This document shows positions 22,812 through 35,299 of a stretch of 64,000 nucleotides of DNA, in pieces. Position numbers and translations under genes: made by a program. Source of the stretch: Diadema setosum (lineage: Eukaryota > Echinodermata > Echinoidea > Diadematoida > Diadematidae); the NCBI RefSeq assembly GCF_964275005.1, contig NC_092686.1, positions 42,716,333 to 42,780,332 on the forward strand. The letters run 5' to 3'. The number at the start of each line of letters is the position of its first letter. Within the stretch, counting starts at the first letter, position 1. Below the pieces are notes generated by a model that was given only the letters and a program-made list of their open reading frames with translations, was not told the origin of the DNA and did not search any database.

Positions 22812-23612
22812 CTAGCATGGCAAGCGTAGAACAAGAAAACAGAGAGTAAAGTACCTGCCTAGTCTTTTCTTCCTTTCTTGAAGACTGTGATGCTCCTCAG
22901 TGCCGTGATTTTTGCACGTTGTATATTGGTACTTCTGTTCACTGTTTTATATTAGTTTACAGCTTTCAATGTGTACAAATACCTCAATATAGTGTACAAG
23001 GATACGAAATAAGAAAAATACGAAATGTATTTTTTTTTCTTCATGCTTCACCTACAATATTTGAAATGCAGTTACGTGATAAACTGATTCACTTACTAAT
23101 ACAATAATAATGCCAGCATATTGAGTAGATGATAGGCGTATCTACTCAACATTTTCATCCCCTGTTGCGTGACATCTTTTTTTTTTTTTTTTTTTTTGCT
23201 ACAAGTGCTTTTCACTTCATCAATTTATTGCTTCATTTACGTACTTTGACATTGTTCAATTGCTTATTGGATTATAACGCAATCACTATAAAATAAAATA
23301 AAGCCCTAAGTGTTTTTAAAGCAGGATACCACGAAAGTGACGGCTTTAAAAGTCTGCTCTGAATGACGAGGCAAGGAGGATAATAAATTTACCATGCCTT
23401 TCCTATAGTGGCACTACCACTGCACCTACGAGGCTCGAATCAGGGGACTAATGATTATGATTGTGTCATTCTTATATACACACTGAAATACATGCATGCG
23501 TTGAACTTACCAAACCACATTGAATTGTCTTCTAAGTAGTAAATTGATTTCCCATGACAATCACTCAATTGTAATTCATTTCTTTTACTCTGAATCTTTG
23601 ACCTGAACTTAC
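22812..23612. other. Plexin 1 intron between exons 1 and 2
   Basis: Holds the exon-end relic at 23503-23576 and a T-run at about 23180-23199. Otherwise nothing recognised. Confidence 0.6.
23503..23576 (-). pseudogene. Decayed duplicate of the end of plexin 1 exon 1
   Basis: About 70 bp repeat the last 60 nt of exon 1 and its donor site (TGTGGTTTG|GTAAGTTCA) roughly 110 bp further downstream. The copy still reads LSDCHGKSIYYLEDN against WSDCDGRSIDYLQDS in the exon. A one-base insertion before the donor shifts its frame, and no acceptor belongs to it. It looks like a local duplication relic rather than a usable alternative exon. Confidence 0.6.
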
Positions 23613-24665
23613 CAAACCACACCTGCTGTCTTGCAAGTAGTCGATTGATCTTCCATCACAATCACTCCAGTATGAGCATGTGACGCAGTCAATTACAGCT
23701 TCTGTAAATCTTTGCTGGATATCACTCATCTTGTAGAGACACAGAGCAGACTGTACAGGTGATGAGCTCTCCTTGGTAAACACAGCATACATTACATCAT
23801 CAGTACTACTAATTCTCAAGGAGTCTGCTAGCTGGGATCCTGCAGGACCAATGTAAGCTGCCTGGATCATGTTGTAGTTTGATCCTGTCTGATCCGCGCA
23901 TTCTAGTTGAATTTGTGTGTAGGACTCAAAGTTGGGATCAGTTGTGTCCAAACACAGGCGACCTATTACAGGCGACGTTGTTGCTTCTATGAGCTGAATT
24001 GTGTAATAGATATATGAAGTCTCGAGCATGACCTGAATGTAGTTAACAGGCTCATGCTCTGTCTGGTAAACTATTTGTTGCCGAGGTGAGAAGGAAATTA
24101 TATCAAATTTCGAAATAGAGATATCATAATCCCAGGTATGACTGATGCCTGTAAAGAGATACTGAGACCTTTGAGCGGGACTTTCAGCTACCACTCCAAC
24201 CATAGGCACATCATTTCTCCTCACTACCTTTTGCCCATTCCAATAATAGTATGTTTCTGCATCAGTTATATCAGATAAATTCCTCGTTTCACAATAACCA
24301 CCACATGTTCCACATGTAATGAGTCTCTCTGTAGGTGCAGGTGCGATAACAAGCAGCCTGTTCTTGTCCTGTTCACCAAAATAGTCGGATCCCTGTATAT
24401 TGCATAATCCGACCTCAACGGTCTCCCTCAAGTTAAAATCTGCTCCAAGGTGGTAAATCTCCTCCTCAGCTCCAATGTAGACATCACCAGTCGTGTTATC
24501 TACAGCCATGAGTCTGAAAGGCAGCCTGGGATTGGGGCTGGAGAAGGATGACACCAGGTAGGAGGAGACAGGCGCAGAGTGTGAAGATTGAATCAGGATG
24601 AATAGGCAGATTGAGTAAAACAGCAAGCTTGGTAATGACTGCGACTTTGGACCCCTCCGAGCCAT
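23613..24665 (-). CDS. Plexin 1 coding exon 1: start, signal peptide and most of Sema domain
   Basis: This 351-codon exon starts at the ATG of MARRG and ends at the donor TTG|GTAAGT (phase 0). Residues about 10-32 form a hydrophobic signal peptide (core LLFYSICLFILI). Sema blade motifs follow, such as AVDNTTGDVYIGAEEEIYHL, and the plexin-type cysteine cluster CGTCGGYCETRNLSDI. The exon ends in CSYWSDCDGRSIDYLQDSRC. Vertebrate plexins also carry most of the Sema domain on one very large first coding exon. The ATG is 5 bases after a possible acceptor (ACATCAG at about 24671), so the exon may begin there with a few untranslated bases. An upstream in-frame GTG is not a likely start. Confidence 0.95.
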
Positions 24666-24689
24666 GCTGACTGATGTAAAGATAGACAC

Positions 24690-27032
24690 ATAAAAAAGGA
24701 GTATGTCCGAGATATTACTTCCGTTTCAGAGCTTATTATGATTATTTTTGGGACAGTTCTAAACATTAACCATCTCATAATTTGTTCATGTAACATGCTT
24801 TAGTCAGCTCACGATAATTTGGTCTCTTCAAAAAGAGTAGTATAATCTATGAATAAGCTACCTTTACACATCAGTTGACACTTTCTTTTATTCCTTTTCT
24901 GTCCTTTATCTCTTTTCTCTTTACGTTTTGTGAGGAACTAAATTCTCATGCAATTTAAGCACCTAGAGTGAGTGGTGACATTGCAGATTCCCTCCATTAT
25001 AACTATCATCATTATTATTGTTATCATCAATCACTTTGTGATTTCTCCAGCTAGAGACCATGATCAAAAGTCATACACGCACTTTGGATATGGTATTGTT
25101 GGCAGGTGTTGTGTTTCCCTCAGATTATAAATGTCACATGTTATAAGTAGAAGGTTGTTAATTTTTTCTAAGCTTGTTTTCCTCCACAGCAAAATCGAAG
25201 GACATAGAACTTGGTACTTGGTGAAGTAATCTCTGAGGCAACTCATATAGGAAGCTATACTCCGATGATAGGTGAAGTTAGCCGTCGGAAGAAATGTGTG
25301 TCACGACGTGAAAAATGGTGATGAGCGGACATATAGCCACCAATATTATATACAGTAAAACATATACTATGTCAAGTCAAAGTAGGTAGTCTCTCAGACT
25401 TTCTTGTTCGTTCGTTAATTCAATAGACCTATTTAGATTCTCTTCGAAAGCAAAAAATGTGAACAAAGGAATGATATTGTTTACAGTTTCCTGAGCTGAT
25501 CATCACAAACTTCCTAATCGGTATTGTTGTTTTGTTTCAAAGAAAGAAGAGGAGAGAGGAAAATTGGGGTCCTATACAGCAAATAATTTGCCCCCGGTAT
25601 TGCTGTAAGCTTTCCTGCTGGCAGGAGGTGAACAGCTGGTTTTGGGGATATGTCTCCCAGCAAGCATTTATCGTCATTCCAGTCAGTGGTACATAATGGT
25701 ATTGAACTTTACAATATTACCAAGTGTAATTACATGCACACACATGCACACACAAATTTGTTAACACTGACGATACTAACAATTTAATTCAATTAAAGAG
25801 AGTGTTAAAAAGCAGACCTAATAAACGTGATCAACTGATATATTGATATACTAACCTTCGCATGTAATGGTCAGTGCAAACTCCGACAGAAATTTACAAT
25901 GCCATCAGACCAGCCAATTTTCGTTGCGAGATCTGTTCGCGGTTTGACTCACAGATCATCGACAATGATATGAGGCAGGGATAAAGTCTTTTTCAAGCTG
26001 TGTGACATTCGCCAGGAGAGCGAATCGAGTGTTTGTCATAAGTGAAGTATCAAAGAGCAACATTTTTTAAAGTCTACTTCCGCAAAGAAGAAATCATTTT
26101 GTCAATAACATTTTAATGACCTTCGCACGTAATGAAACTGTAAACGAATTGACGTGCACTGTTCCATTGGCAGATAAAAGTAAAAGAATGGTAGCAATGA
26201 CAAACTTGTCCCATGGTGAAGCCAAGGGCATGAAAGCTTAATACTTGGGCAAAGCTTCTATATTTCTTTCCACATTGGTTGCAATACCTGTAAAGATGTT
26301 AAGTGACCCTCGTTAGAATCTGGACATATTTACACATTACACACAGTAATCAGGACAGAACTATTGGCATTAAAATGGTGACTACGCAACTATGATAAAA
26401 AAAAAGACAATGTTAATATTGTTAACAATAATGCAGGCGTCACACTGTCCCGAAATAGAGCAAAGATGGGTAGAAGATAAAGAAAATGTTGAATTTGGCT
26501 CTGATCTTATAAACATCGGGTCAGTTGTAATGGCAACTCATAACCGAGGGTGGGTTTCTTTGAATCCAGCATCAACTGGATGAACAACGGTAACATTTTT
26601 TGAACAAAAACAAAAGGACCAAAAATAAAAAAATGCCCTAAGATCTTGAGAAGGTTTAATTCCGTGCTGAATAACCCTTTTCGTAGTTCCACTTTGCGCA
26701 TGAGCAGAAAAAGGTCATTTACCATATCAGGCACGATTATCTTTAAATTCACTGAGATAAACATCTGTCATGTAATGATTATTCATGTAATCCTCGTTGA
26801 TAAGGATTGCAAGCACACCTAATTGCCAGTAACTAAGAATAAATACCTAGTATTTGGCAATAATAATAAACTTGAAAAGTGTGTTGATGCACTCAATGCT
26901 ATAAAGTAATGAAATGTGAAGCGTATGGTCTTGCTAGTTTCCTGGTGTACACAAATTCATTATTATTGTTCAAATATGAATTCGACAAATTATAGTTACA
27001 TCGGGGAAGTTAATGCATTATGTTGCTCAGTG
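24690..27032. other. 5' flank of plexin 1, content unknown
   Basis: This region should hold the promoter and any 5'UTR exon of plexin 1. I see short AT-rich ORFs without motifs, a small ATT run near 25010 and CA-rich stretches near 25735. No core promoter can be called by eye. Confidence 0.5.
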
Positions 27033-27290
27033 TCAAATACTACGAAGAAAACTTCATGTTGTGTGTATCTCATTTCGTTAGTGGTGATTTTATGGACTGC
27101 TATACCTTTGAATTGTTGTTCAAGTTAATAATGGGCTTTCTTTGTTTGACAGTTTGCAGCCTAAATACTACGAAGAAAACTTCATGTTGTGTGTATCTGC
27201 TCCTGTTATGGTGGTTTTATGGACTGCTATAACTTTGAATTGCCGCTCAAATATTGGACTTTCTTTGTTAGACGGTTTGAATCGGGAATT
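27033..27290. repeat. Local tandem duplication, two copies of about 130 bp
   Basis: AAATACTACGAAGAAAACTT, then CATGTTGTGTGTATCT and ATGGACTGCTAT, occur in the same order at about 27034 and 27164 with moderate divergence. No known family. Confidence 0.8.
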
Positions 27291-27965
27291 TCCCGCCCCT
27301 ATCCCGTGAATGGTGTTGAACTCGTTTGTAAAAGACTTCAGTTGCTGTGGCTTCCTGAATTAGTGTATAGCCCTGTTTGAAAATTATGACACTGATGATC
27401 GTAAGTCATTTCCGTGAAGTACTGTACGGCAACACAAAGGGGGGGGGGGGGAGGGGTGATAGGGAAAAGGATAGGCAGCAATCATCTAAAATAAAACATA
27501 ATATAATATATGTAGGTAATTTTACGTTATTGCCTTTACATGTTGATATGATTGTAGCTAACAGAGACTACTAATATTAACAAACATATCCCCGCAATTG
27601 AAAGGAAAAGTAATAGAAAAATTAAAAATCCATTCATAACGAAAGGAATTTTCCGATCCATAAAGAAAAGAAATATGTTATATGAATACAGTTTATACGG
27701 TATCCTAATAATGACAACGTTAATCGATATAAATCATATAGAAATAAATTGACACAAATTATAAGGCTTTCCCGTAGGATGTTTTATACAGAAGCCTTTC
27801 AAAATGCTACTGGAAATATGCCAGCCACTTGGAAAGTTATTAATGATGTTATTGGTAAGCAAAAGAATATGTCAACATTTCAAATTATGCGTGACGGTCA
27901 AACACTCTGTAACGCTATAGGGACATAGCATGTTGTTTCAATGAGTATTTTGTTGATATAGGTCT

Positions 27966-28286
27966 TAAGGCCCCGTCACACTACAGCGAATGCCCAACAA
28001 ATGTCCAATAAATTTGAAAATTTGAAGACATGTTCACATCCGTTGGTAATATAGTCCGTAACATGCTTGGCGTTCTTTGTATTCATTAGCTGTTCATCGG
28101 GATTCGCAGAGATACGCTGGAGCCGATTTTTTTTTTTTTTTTTAAACATGTCCAAAATCTCCAGCGTATCTCTGCGAATCCCTACGAATCACATAGCTAA
28201 TGAATACAAAGAACGTCAGACATGCAAATTCGTTGGGCTTTCGCTTGGCATTCGTTGGGCATTCGCTGTAGAGTGACGGGACCTTA
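27966..28286. mobile_element. MITE nested in the LINE
   Basis: The terminal inverted repeats read TAAGGCCCCGTCACACTACA and, from the right end, TAAGGTCCCGTCACTCTACA, continuing GCGAATGCCCAAC. The arms also pair around a T-run (AGATACGCTGGAG / CTCCAGCGTATCT). LINE-coding sequence continues on both sides (NEYFVDIGLK before, the D-F-S-Q-Y-L-G segment after), so the MITE inserted later. Confidence 0.85.
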
Positions 28287-28770
28287 TGTCAAGTTTCAAA
28301 AATAGATCCCACACAAACTGACTTCTCGCAGTATTTAGGTGCGTCAAATGATGATTCATTATTTTTCAAACCAACAGATTATGGTGAGATTCTTGACATA
28401 GTTCACTCATTAAAATCAAGTTATGCAACTAGTCAAGATGAAATGAGCACGTATTTTTAAGAACAGATTATTGGTGGTATAATGACACCCTTTATAGTGC
28501 ATATATTTGTAATTTGTCACTCTTAACTGGTATATTTCCGAATGCATGTAAAATTGCATGAGTTACTCCAATATATAGAAAAGATGACTCTTCTCTTGTA
28601 TCAAACTACCGTCCTATTTCTATTCTTCCTAGTATTTCTAAGGTAATAAAAAAAGCTTGTATATAACAGACTGTATGATTTGTTGACACAATATGATATA
28701 TTTAACCAAGACCAGTATGGTTTCAGGAAATTTCATTCTATAGATATGGCACTAGCCCAATTATACAATA

Positions 28771-29217
28771 GTGTCGACTGCCTTAGCTGAACAAAAACAT
28801 GTCATCGGTGTTTTCATGGCATTCGACACTCTTGACCATACTATCCTCATACGTAAATTGCAGTCCTATGGTGTTCGTGACATTCCCCTTGAATGGTTTA
28901 AAGATCACTTGTCGAATAGAAAGCAATATGTGTACTATGAATCTGTTAACTCTGAAGTATTACCTATACATTGTGGAGTCCTACAAGGATACATATTGGG
29001 ACCGCTATTACTTTCAGTGAATGTAAATGATATTTCAAACTCATCTAAGTCACTGCAATATATCATGTTTGCTGATGACACCAATGTATTCTGTTCCAAT
29101 TCTGATTTTCATTCGCTCCTAAGAACGCTCAATACTGAATTACCGAAATTATCTATATGGTTTAAGAGCAATAGATTTTCACTTAAACTAAAAAAGACAA
29201 ATTTTATGTATTTCTAA
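28771..29217 (+). pseudogene. Reverse transcriptase palm fragment of the LINE
   Basis: The longest open piece (148 codons) contains F-D-T-L-D-H for the first catalytic aspartate region, G-V-L-Q-G and F-A-D-D-T. Upstream and downstream parts of the same domain are in other frames, so it is a pseudogene. Confidence 0.9.
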
Positions 29218-30582
29218 AATAAGAAGCATAACAATGAAATGCAACATTTAAATATCATGGTGGATGGTATATTATTGGAACAAAAAGAAAGTATCAAATT
29301 CCTCGGAATATATATAAATGAAAATATGAAATGGAATGTTCATGTACAATATATTTCTGATAAAGTGTCTCGTAATGTTGGTATACTTAAAGTATTATGT
29401 CCCTCAGAATATTTTATTTATGTTATATAATTGGTTGATATTACCGCACATTTCTTATTGCAACATTGTATGGGCAACTTCAAAAGGCCACATTGATAGT
29501 ATATTACTTTTACAAAAGAATGTATACGTATATGCACCAACTCAGGTTATCGAGACCATTCAGATCCTTTATTCGCAGAATTAAAAACACTTACGGTAAA
29601 TCACATTATTTATTTTTTTTTTTTTGCAAAAATCACTCTTTATGTTTCGCTTCCATAATGGTCAGTTGCCATCTTCTTTTCGCTCACTATTTCAATTAAA
29701 CAAGGACATACATTCTTATCCAACAAGACAATCTGATAAGTTTCATTTATATAATCCCAAAACGGTGATGGCTCTGAAATCTGTCAGAAACACCGGACCG
29801 GATGTTTGGAATTCTCTTTCCTCTCAAATTCGAAGTTTAAAGTCCATGTATTCTTTTAGGAAAGCTGTAAAAACAATGTTGTTTCCTGGATATCAGTAAT
29901 TCCAATTTCATTGCTAATGTAATATACACGAAATTCTTTTGCAGAAATATCGACGCATTTTAATTATGTAATGATAATTATGTAACCGACCATGACCTGT
30001 ATCAACTGTTCCCTTGTACCTCGGTGAGAACATACGTCATGCCTTGTTAATCAGTGATACAGGTGAATTTACTCTGTATAAACCTTTAGTGAAAGCAGAC
30101 AATCTGCCCCTTTCCCTTTCTCCTATCAACTATCCTATCTCTATGCAAGTGATCCCTCCCTCCTATTCTCCATTCGATGTATATTATGATATTATGTTAT
30201 GCTACGGGGCTGCACGCAAATCAAGCTACGCTTAGCTGCAGCCCCTCTGTATTATTCATTGTTGTATGTTTTGTTGTACTTTTGCTGTACATTGCACAAA
30301 GGCAATGAACAAGAAAATACTCTGCGAACAACTTATATTTATGTTTGTACATGAATGTGTATGTACCGTGATGATACAGAAACCAATAAATCAAATCGAA
30401 TCAAATCAAATCAAATCAAATCAAAATATAATCTTTGCCAGTAAGTCCATCATACAAATATTAAACATCTTGACACAGGCTATCGGCTGACAGAAAGCTT
30501 GAGAAAAATTAAAAATGGGAATATAGAACAGTGTCCCGGTAGCACCTATATGATTCCCTTAGCATATATAGTATATATATAC

Positions 30583-32029
30583 AAGGGCGCCGGAAGCGGG
30601 GGGGGGCAGGGGTGGCACTTGCCCCCCCCCCCCCAAACAAAATGTTGGGGGGGCAAAACGAGTTTTTGCCCCCCCAAAGTGCCCCCTGTAACAAATAATT
30701 AATCACTGATTTAAAGACCAAAATGAACACTAAAGGCATATTTCTTGTTTAGATGTTGTAATTTCATAACTGAAAATGCAAAAATTTTCGCCCCTAACGG
30801 GGCGAAGATTATACTACACTAACAACATACATTATTGTATCTATACACTAATAGTAACTTATGAATAAATTTAGTGTATAGATGGTAGCCTCGTGTCCTC
30901 GAGTGTGCCCGCAGAAACATACCTTTAGTAAACCTTACACATTTCATTTTCTTCTTTGCTTTCTAGCAGTATAAGAATATTTTTTATTGTTCGAACGATG
31001 CGATCACGTTTAAGCTTTTAATGAGTACATTTCAGATAAATTGCAAAGTAAAAGTGGCTCGCTCGTTCTGCCCGTACTTATTGTAAAATGAAAAGTTTTC
31101 ATAAGTTATTATCAAAGTCCTTCGCAGTGATTTCTTTTACTATGTTTAATTCCTCAGAAATTTAATTTAAAATGCTCTACAAAAGCGACTTTTATACTCT
31201 GTTTTTACGAAAAGTCCCTACCGTCGGAGGGGGTATCCCCCTCCCACACCCTCCCCCCGCTCGGTCGCTTCGCTTCCTCGACGAGGATCTCACACCATCA
31301 CATAATATACCCCCGTATGTTAAGATCATAGCCCTTCCAACTTATTTTTTCAATATGTTAATTCCCTAGAAATTTGCTTTTAAATGTTCTATAAACGCGA
31401 CTTTTATACTCTGTTTTTACAAAAAGTCCCTACCGTGGGAGGGGGTGTCCCCCTCCCACATCCTCCCCCAGCTCGGTCGCTTCGCTCCCTCGCCGAGGAT
31501 ATCTCGCACCATCACATTATTAATGTACTCCCGTATGTTATGATCATAGTCCTTCCAACTGATGTTTTCAATACAATTATGTTAATTCCCTAGAATTTGC
31601 TTTAAATTCTCTATAAACGCGACTTTTATACTCTGTTTTTACCAAAAGTCCCTACCGTGGGAGGGGGTGTCCCCCCTCCCACACCCTCCCCCACTCGGTC
31701 GCTTCGCTCCCTCGCCGAGGATCTCACACAATCACATTATTATGTACTCGGCCGTATGTAATAATCATAGTCCTTCGCACTGATTATTTTTCACTATGTT
31801 TAATTCCTTAGAAATTTGCTTTTAAATGGTATATAAACGCGACTTTTGTACCCTGTTTTACAAAAGCTCCCTACGGGGGGGGGGGGGGGGTTATCCCCCT
31901 TTCCACCCCCCACCCCCCCCCCCCCCCCGCTCACTCGCTTCGCTACCGCGCCGAGGATCTCGCATCGTCACATAATGTGCCCCCGTTGAGATTTTGCCCC
32001 CCCAAAACCAGAAGTGTTCCGGCGCGCTT
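30583..32029. mobile_element. hAT-like non-autonomous element, 1.45 kb
   Basis: The ends are CAAGGGCGCCGGAA and, reversed, CAAGCGCGCCGGAA. Both flanks are TATATATA, fitting an 8-bp hAT target duplication, although the flanks are TA microsatellite. The interior has C-runs and four tandem copies of a unit of about 210 bp (about 31165, 31380, 31592 and 31820). Each unit has ACGCGACTTTTATACTCTG, a G-run/C-run hairpin and CTCGGTCGCTTCGCT. Shorter relatives lie at 52939 and 54343. No transposase. Confidence 0.8.
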
Positions 32030-32053
32030 GTATATATATATATATATATGAAG

Positions 32054-32294
32054 AGTTTGTTTGCAAAAGCCGATAAGTCCATTTTTGAAGATTTTGAAGT
32101 ACGGTCTCTGTCATAAAGTACAAAATAATAGTACCTTTTAAATGATATATTGGTCACTTCATATAAAGGTACATTTTTGAAGTTATAGTCAAAAGAAGCA
32201 AAAATTTTCTTATCATTCTCTTTATTTTTCTTGACCTTTAATGGTAAATATCTCCATTTGAGAAATATGGACTTATCGGTTTTTGCAAACAAAT
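32054..32294. mobile_element. MITE in TA repeats
   Basis: GTTTGTTTGCAAAAGCCGAT (continuing AAGTCCAT) at the left is mirrored at the right by ATGGACTTATCGGTTTTTGC. About 27-bp TIRs, AT-rich core. Confidence 0.75.
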
Positions 32295-32297
32295 ATA

Positions 32298-32343
<46 letters not shown>

Positions 32344-32396
32344 TATAATTATATACTAAGATGCGACGGCCCAGGGGTTTAGCAGCTCAAGACACA

Positions 32397-32469
<73 letters not shown>

Positions 32470-32512
32470 GTGAAGCGGGCTTGGCCTCGTACGTGGTGGG
32501 AACTGCATCATT

Positions 32513-32696
32513 GGTATATGTGAGACGGAAGGAAAACTTCTGTTCAAATGCATGCAAATTGGTTGCTATTTTGCTTTTATGTTATGTCTCATCAAGCCCT
32601 TGAAAAAGGCTAATGAAATAGCCGAAAGCTCGGGGAATAAAGGCAAGACTGAACACCACTGCAACGTCTATACTGCAAGTTTTCCTTCCGTCTCAC

Positions 32697-32705
<9 letters not shown>
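32513..32705. mobile_element. MITE, second in the TA cluster
   Basis: TATATGTGAGACGGAAGGAA (continuing AACTT) is mirrored by AAGTTTTCCTTCCGTCTCAC at the right. Inside is CCTTGAAAAAGGCTAATGAA followed by a GCCGAAAGCTCGG stretch. Confidence 0.75.
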
Positions 32706-32765
<60 letters not shown>

Positions 32766-33273
32766 TGCATATACATATGCCGGATTCAGTAACCGCCAGG
32801 GCGAATACTGGTTGACCAGAAGTTATGATTCAGATTCAATTGGAAGGATATAACCTGAAACTAAAAGCAGCAACACTTTGATGGGGTTCCTATGAGAACT
32901 ATCTAAGTAAGAATGTTAAGGTGACATATATCACTTTCATGAATCTGCACAGTTTGTGTCATTTCGCTCCGTGCATAGAATCAAATTTCACAGATATAGA
33001 ACATCAACCTCATGATTAAAATCAGAAATGCTTTGTATTGTATGGAAGATTTGCTTTAAAGATTGGGGATAGCGGAACTGTGCAACATATTAAACAAATA
33101 CTTGGTGTTATGATAACCCTGTAATAATATCTTTATTATTAGGGATGATAGGGTATTGGTTGGGATTGTGGTTCCTCTCTTACTTTTTAAAAAACACTTA
33201 AAAACCACTTATGAAATGTTTAAAAAAGCAGACAATTCTATGACGAGTCATCAATTATTTGATTAAAATTGGT

Positions 33274-33385
33274 TCTAAAATGAGATATCCGAAAGCAAAA
33301 TAAACAAAGCGTTGCTAATAACAGCTGGGTCCCACCTGTTAATAGGATCGCTTTGTTTTGGATATCTCAGTCATTTCAATTAAAC
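33274..33385. mobile_element. Small inverted repeat, possible MITE core
   Basis: GAGATATCCGAAAGCAAAAT with AAACAAAGCG pairs with CGCTTTGTTTTGGATATCTC about 35 bp later. Outer ends are not clear. Confidence 0.45.
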
Positions 33386-35299
33386 AATAAAGCCTATCAA
33401 GTGTTGAGAAAAGCATTACATTGGGTGCTGTCATAGTGAAATCATGTACAATTTTCCTATATTCTACTATATCTCACCATCAGAATAGAAAGGTCAAAAA
33501 GTGTGTAATGCAAACACGAGTCAACATTAATGTAAAAAGAGAGATTCTGGCACGCACTTATGATACAGGATTTCCCGTCCATTTGCATTTTCAATAATAA
33601 ATTTCGAGTTGTTTTTCGTTTGATTCACATTCATCCCGAGAAGCACACAACATGCAATCACTAACTCCAATTTGAAGTAGTCGATTGACATTATAATTAT
33701 TTTTTTCGTCTTGCAATGACATCGCATTCAAAATTGTCAATTGTCATTGAAATTTGTCTCCGCCGCCTATCGACTGGAGAATGTAAGGATCAATTTCGTC
33801 TTTGTTCGCAAAATTTCATGACCTTTTCAAACAAATTAGTCTGATGTTATTGGTGGTACAATCATGCTCAGACGTACTTAGCTCGGCATGAGCTTTATTC
33901 ATGTCATGACAATATTTGGACTTGAGCTCTTTTATTTCGAAGGATTGGCATATTCAATAGTCCAGGCTAGGCTCCATAGAAAGTGCACCTAACCTTGTTT
34001 TTTGATATATACAATGTTTTTTGATGATTTCTTGTCAATTCGAGGGTGCTGATTCCAAATCCGAATGATGCCACTCGCGTAACCTTGAGCATTTTCGGCA
34101 AAACGCAAAAATCCAAAATGGCCGCCAGATATGCTAATTTGGCCATGGTAATCCCAGTTATGTCAATTTTATGACAAATTATTCCATCAAAGTTTTTTAA
34201 ATTTTTGTTCCTTGAGTAATTCTACTTGCACATGCAAGAATTTTTTCATTTGAAGAGGTACATTTAGTATTTTAAGCTTATTTTCAATTCAAAATGGCCG
34301 CCACTCCTATACTCATGTACTATATGAATGGCAAAAAATATGCATAGAAGTAGAAGACGAATTTTCAGTCACATACCTACGCTTTTATCAAGTTTTGCAT
34401 GTGCAATGCAAATCTGATGAGTGCCACTAGCAAAACAAGCAAACAAACAAGAAAACAGAAAGTTTATTGTTTTAGGCTTATTATATTCTTCTTAATACAA
34501 AACTTCAAAATGGATGCCACTCATATACACTGTTTAGCAATTTGTGTGCTGATTATAAATCAGAAGGTTGTTACTAACAAAGGCTGTTTTATTTTTTGAT
34601 GCAAACATCCAAATTTGCTACCTCAATCTGAATTTTTTCCTATAACATAATAGGTATTTGGAAAAATCCACCAAAACTTGAATTGACGCCAACATCAAGA
34701 TCGTTTATCAGGAATTATTAGATATGAACATTTGATACTTACTTGCCTTGAGATGTTCAACATCAAAATATTCATTCTGATTTACTGAATTAAAAGCCTG
34801 AATCCTAGATGATGACACAAATGAAATTTCCAATTATTATAACTGTCCTGTTCTACATTATCTAAAAGCGACATTATACAGACTTTTCAGTCCCCTCATC
34901 CGAGAAAGAACATGAGGCAGGGGAAAGTGGAAAAAGGGACCACCTCACTTCCTGTTGTCAAATCTCTGAAATGAAAACAATGCCCCAAAGTTTTTAATGT
35001 TAACCCAGATGAATTATATATGGTAGATGAATTTTACCACCGTTTTTTTTTTTTCGGAGTGAATGTGTTTGAGTTCAGGCCTATGATGTCGAGGGAGACT
35101 CTGAGATCTGTACAGTGTTGCCTCATTCTGAAAGCAGTGTTATAACAACTTCACACTGCTTGTCTTTAATCTTCAGCATTTGCAGATTCAGGATTGCTCT
35201 CGGTAACCAGACCAGCTGTGTTAGGACTCTAAATGATGGCCTCCTAAATGGTGGCTGTAAACTAACTCCACTAGAGGTCTTTTGAACATATATGTGGTG

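Larger units (their letters stand above)
1..24689 (-). other. Plexin gene 1, 5' part of gene (signal peptide to IPT4/5)
   Basis: Plexins are single-pass cell-surface receptors for semaphorins. Sixteen coding exons lie on the minus strand from 24665 down to the left edge and join in frame to about 1036 residues. The order is signal peptide, Sema beta-propeller (exons 1-3), PSI1, IPT1, PSI2, IPT2, PSI3, IPT3, IPT4 and the first residues of a further IPT. This is the canonical plexin ectodomain order, and the size is about half of a usual 1,900-residue plexin. The transmembrane, GAP and Rho-binding parts must lie left of position 1. A second plexin ends 17 kb upstream in the same orientation. 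I cannot assign the A, B, C or D class. No promoter was recognised; a candidate splice acceptor just before the ATG suggests an upstream 5'UTR exon. Confidence 0.93.
27590..30424 (+). mobile_element. 5'-truncated, decayed CR1/L2-type LINE
   Basis: Translated fragments give the pre-RT linker (FITKGIFRSIKKRN, LIRLSRRMFYTEAFQNATGN), the fingers motif SNYRPISILPSISKV, then the palm. The palm includes GVLQGYILGPLLLSVNVND and FADDT. A C-terminal region follows (FLGIYINENMKWN, PHISYCNIVWA). Several frameshifts and stops break it. The 3' end is a run of AATCA units at 30390-30424, the kind of tail seen in CR1/L2-like elements. No endonuclease domain is found, so the 5' end is missing. Confidence 0.9.
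32030..32762. repeat. (TA)n microsatellite cluster carrying two MITEs
   Basis: TA runs occur at about 32030-32048, 32305-32345, 32404-32466 and 32697-32762. Between them sit two inverted-repeat elements. Spurious YIYI-rich ORFs arise here. Confidence 0.85.

Noticed and set aside
28044..28290. Small ORF at 28067-28276 as a gene
   Set aside because: Falls in the nested MITE.
32590..32640. Penelope-like or hammerhead ribozyme signature
   Set aside because: The GCCGAAAGCTCGG phrase is suggestive, but the CTGATGA core of a hammerhead is missing and it lies in a MITE with TIRs.
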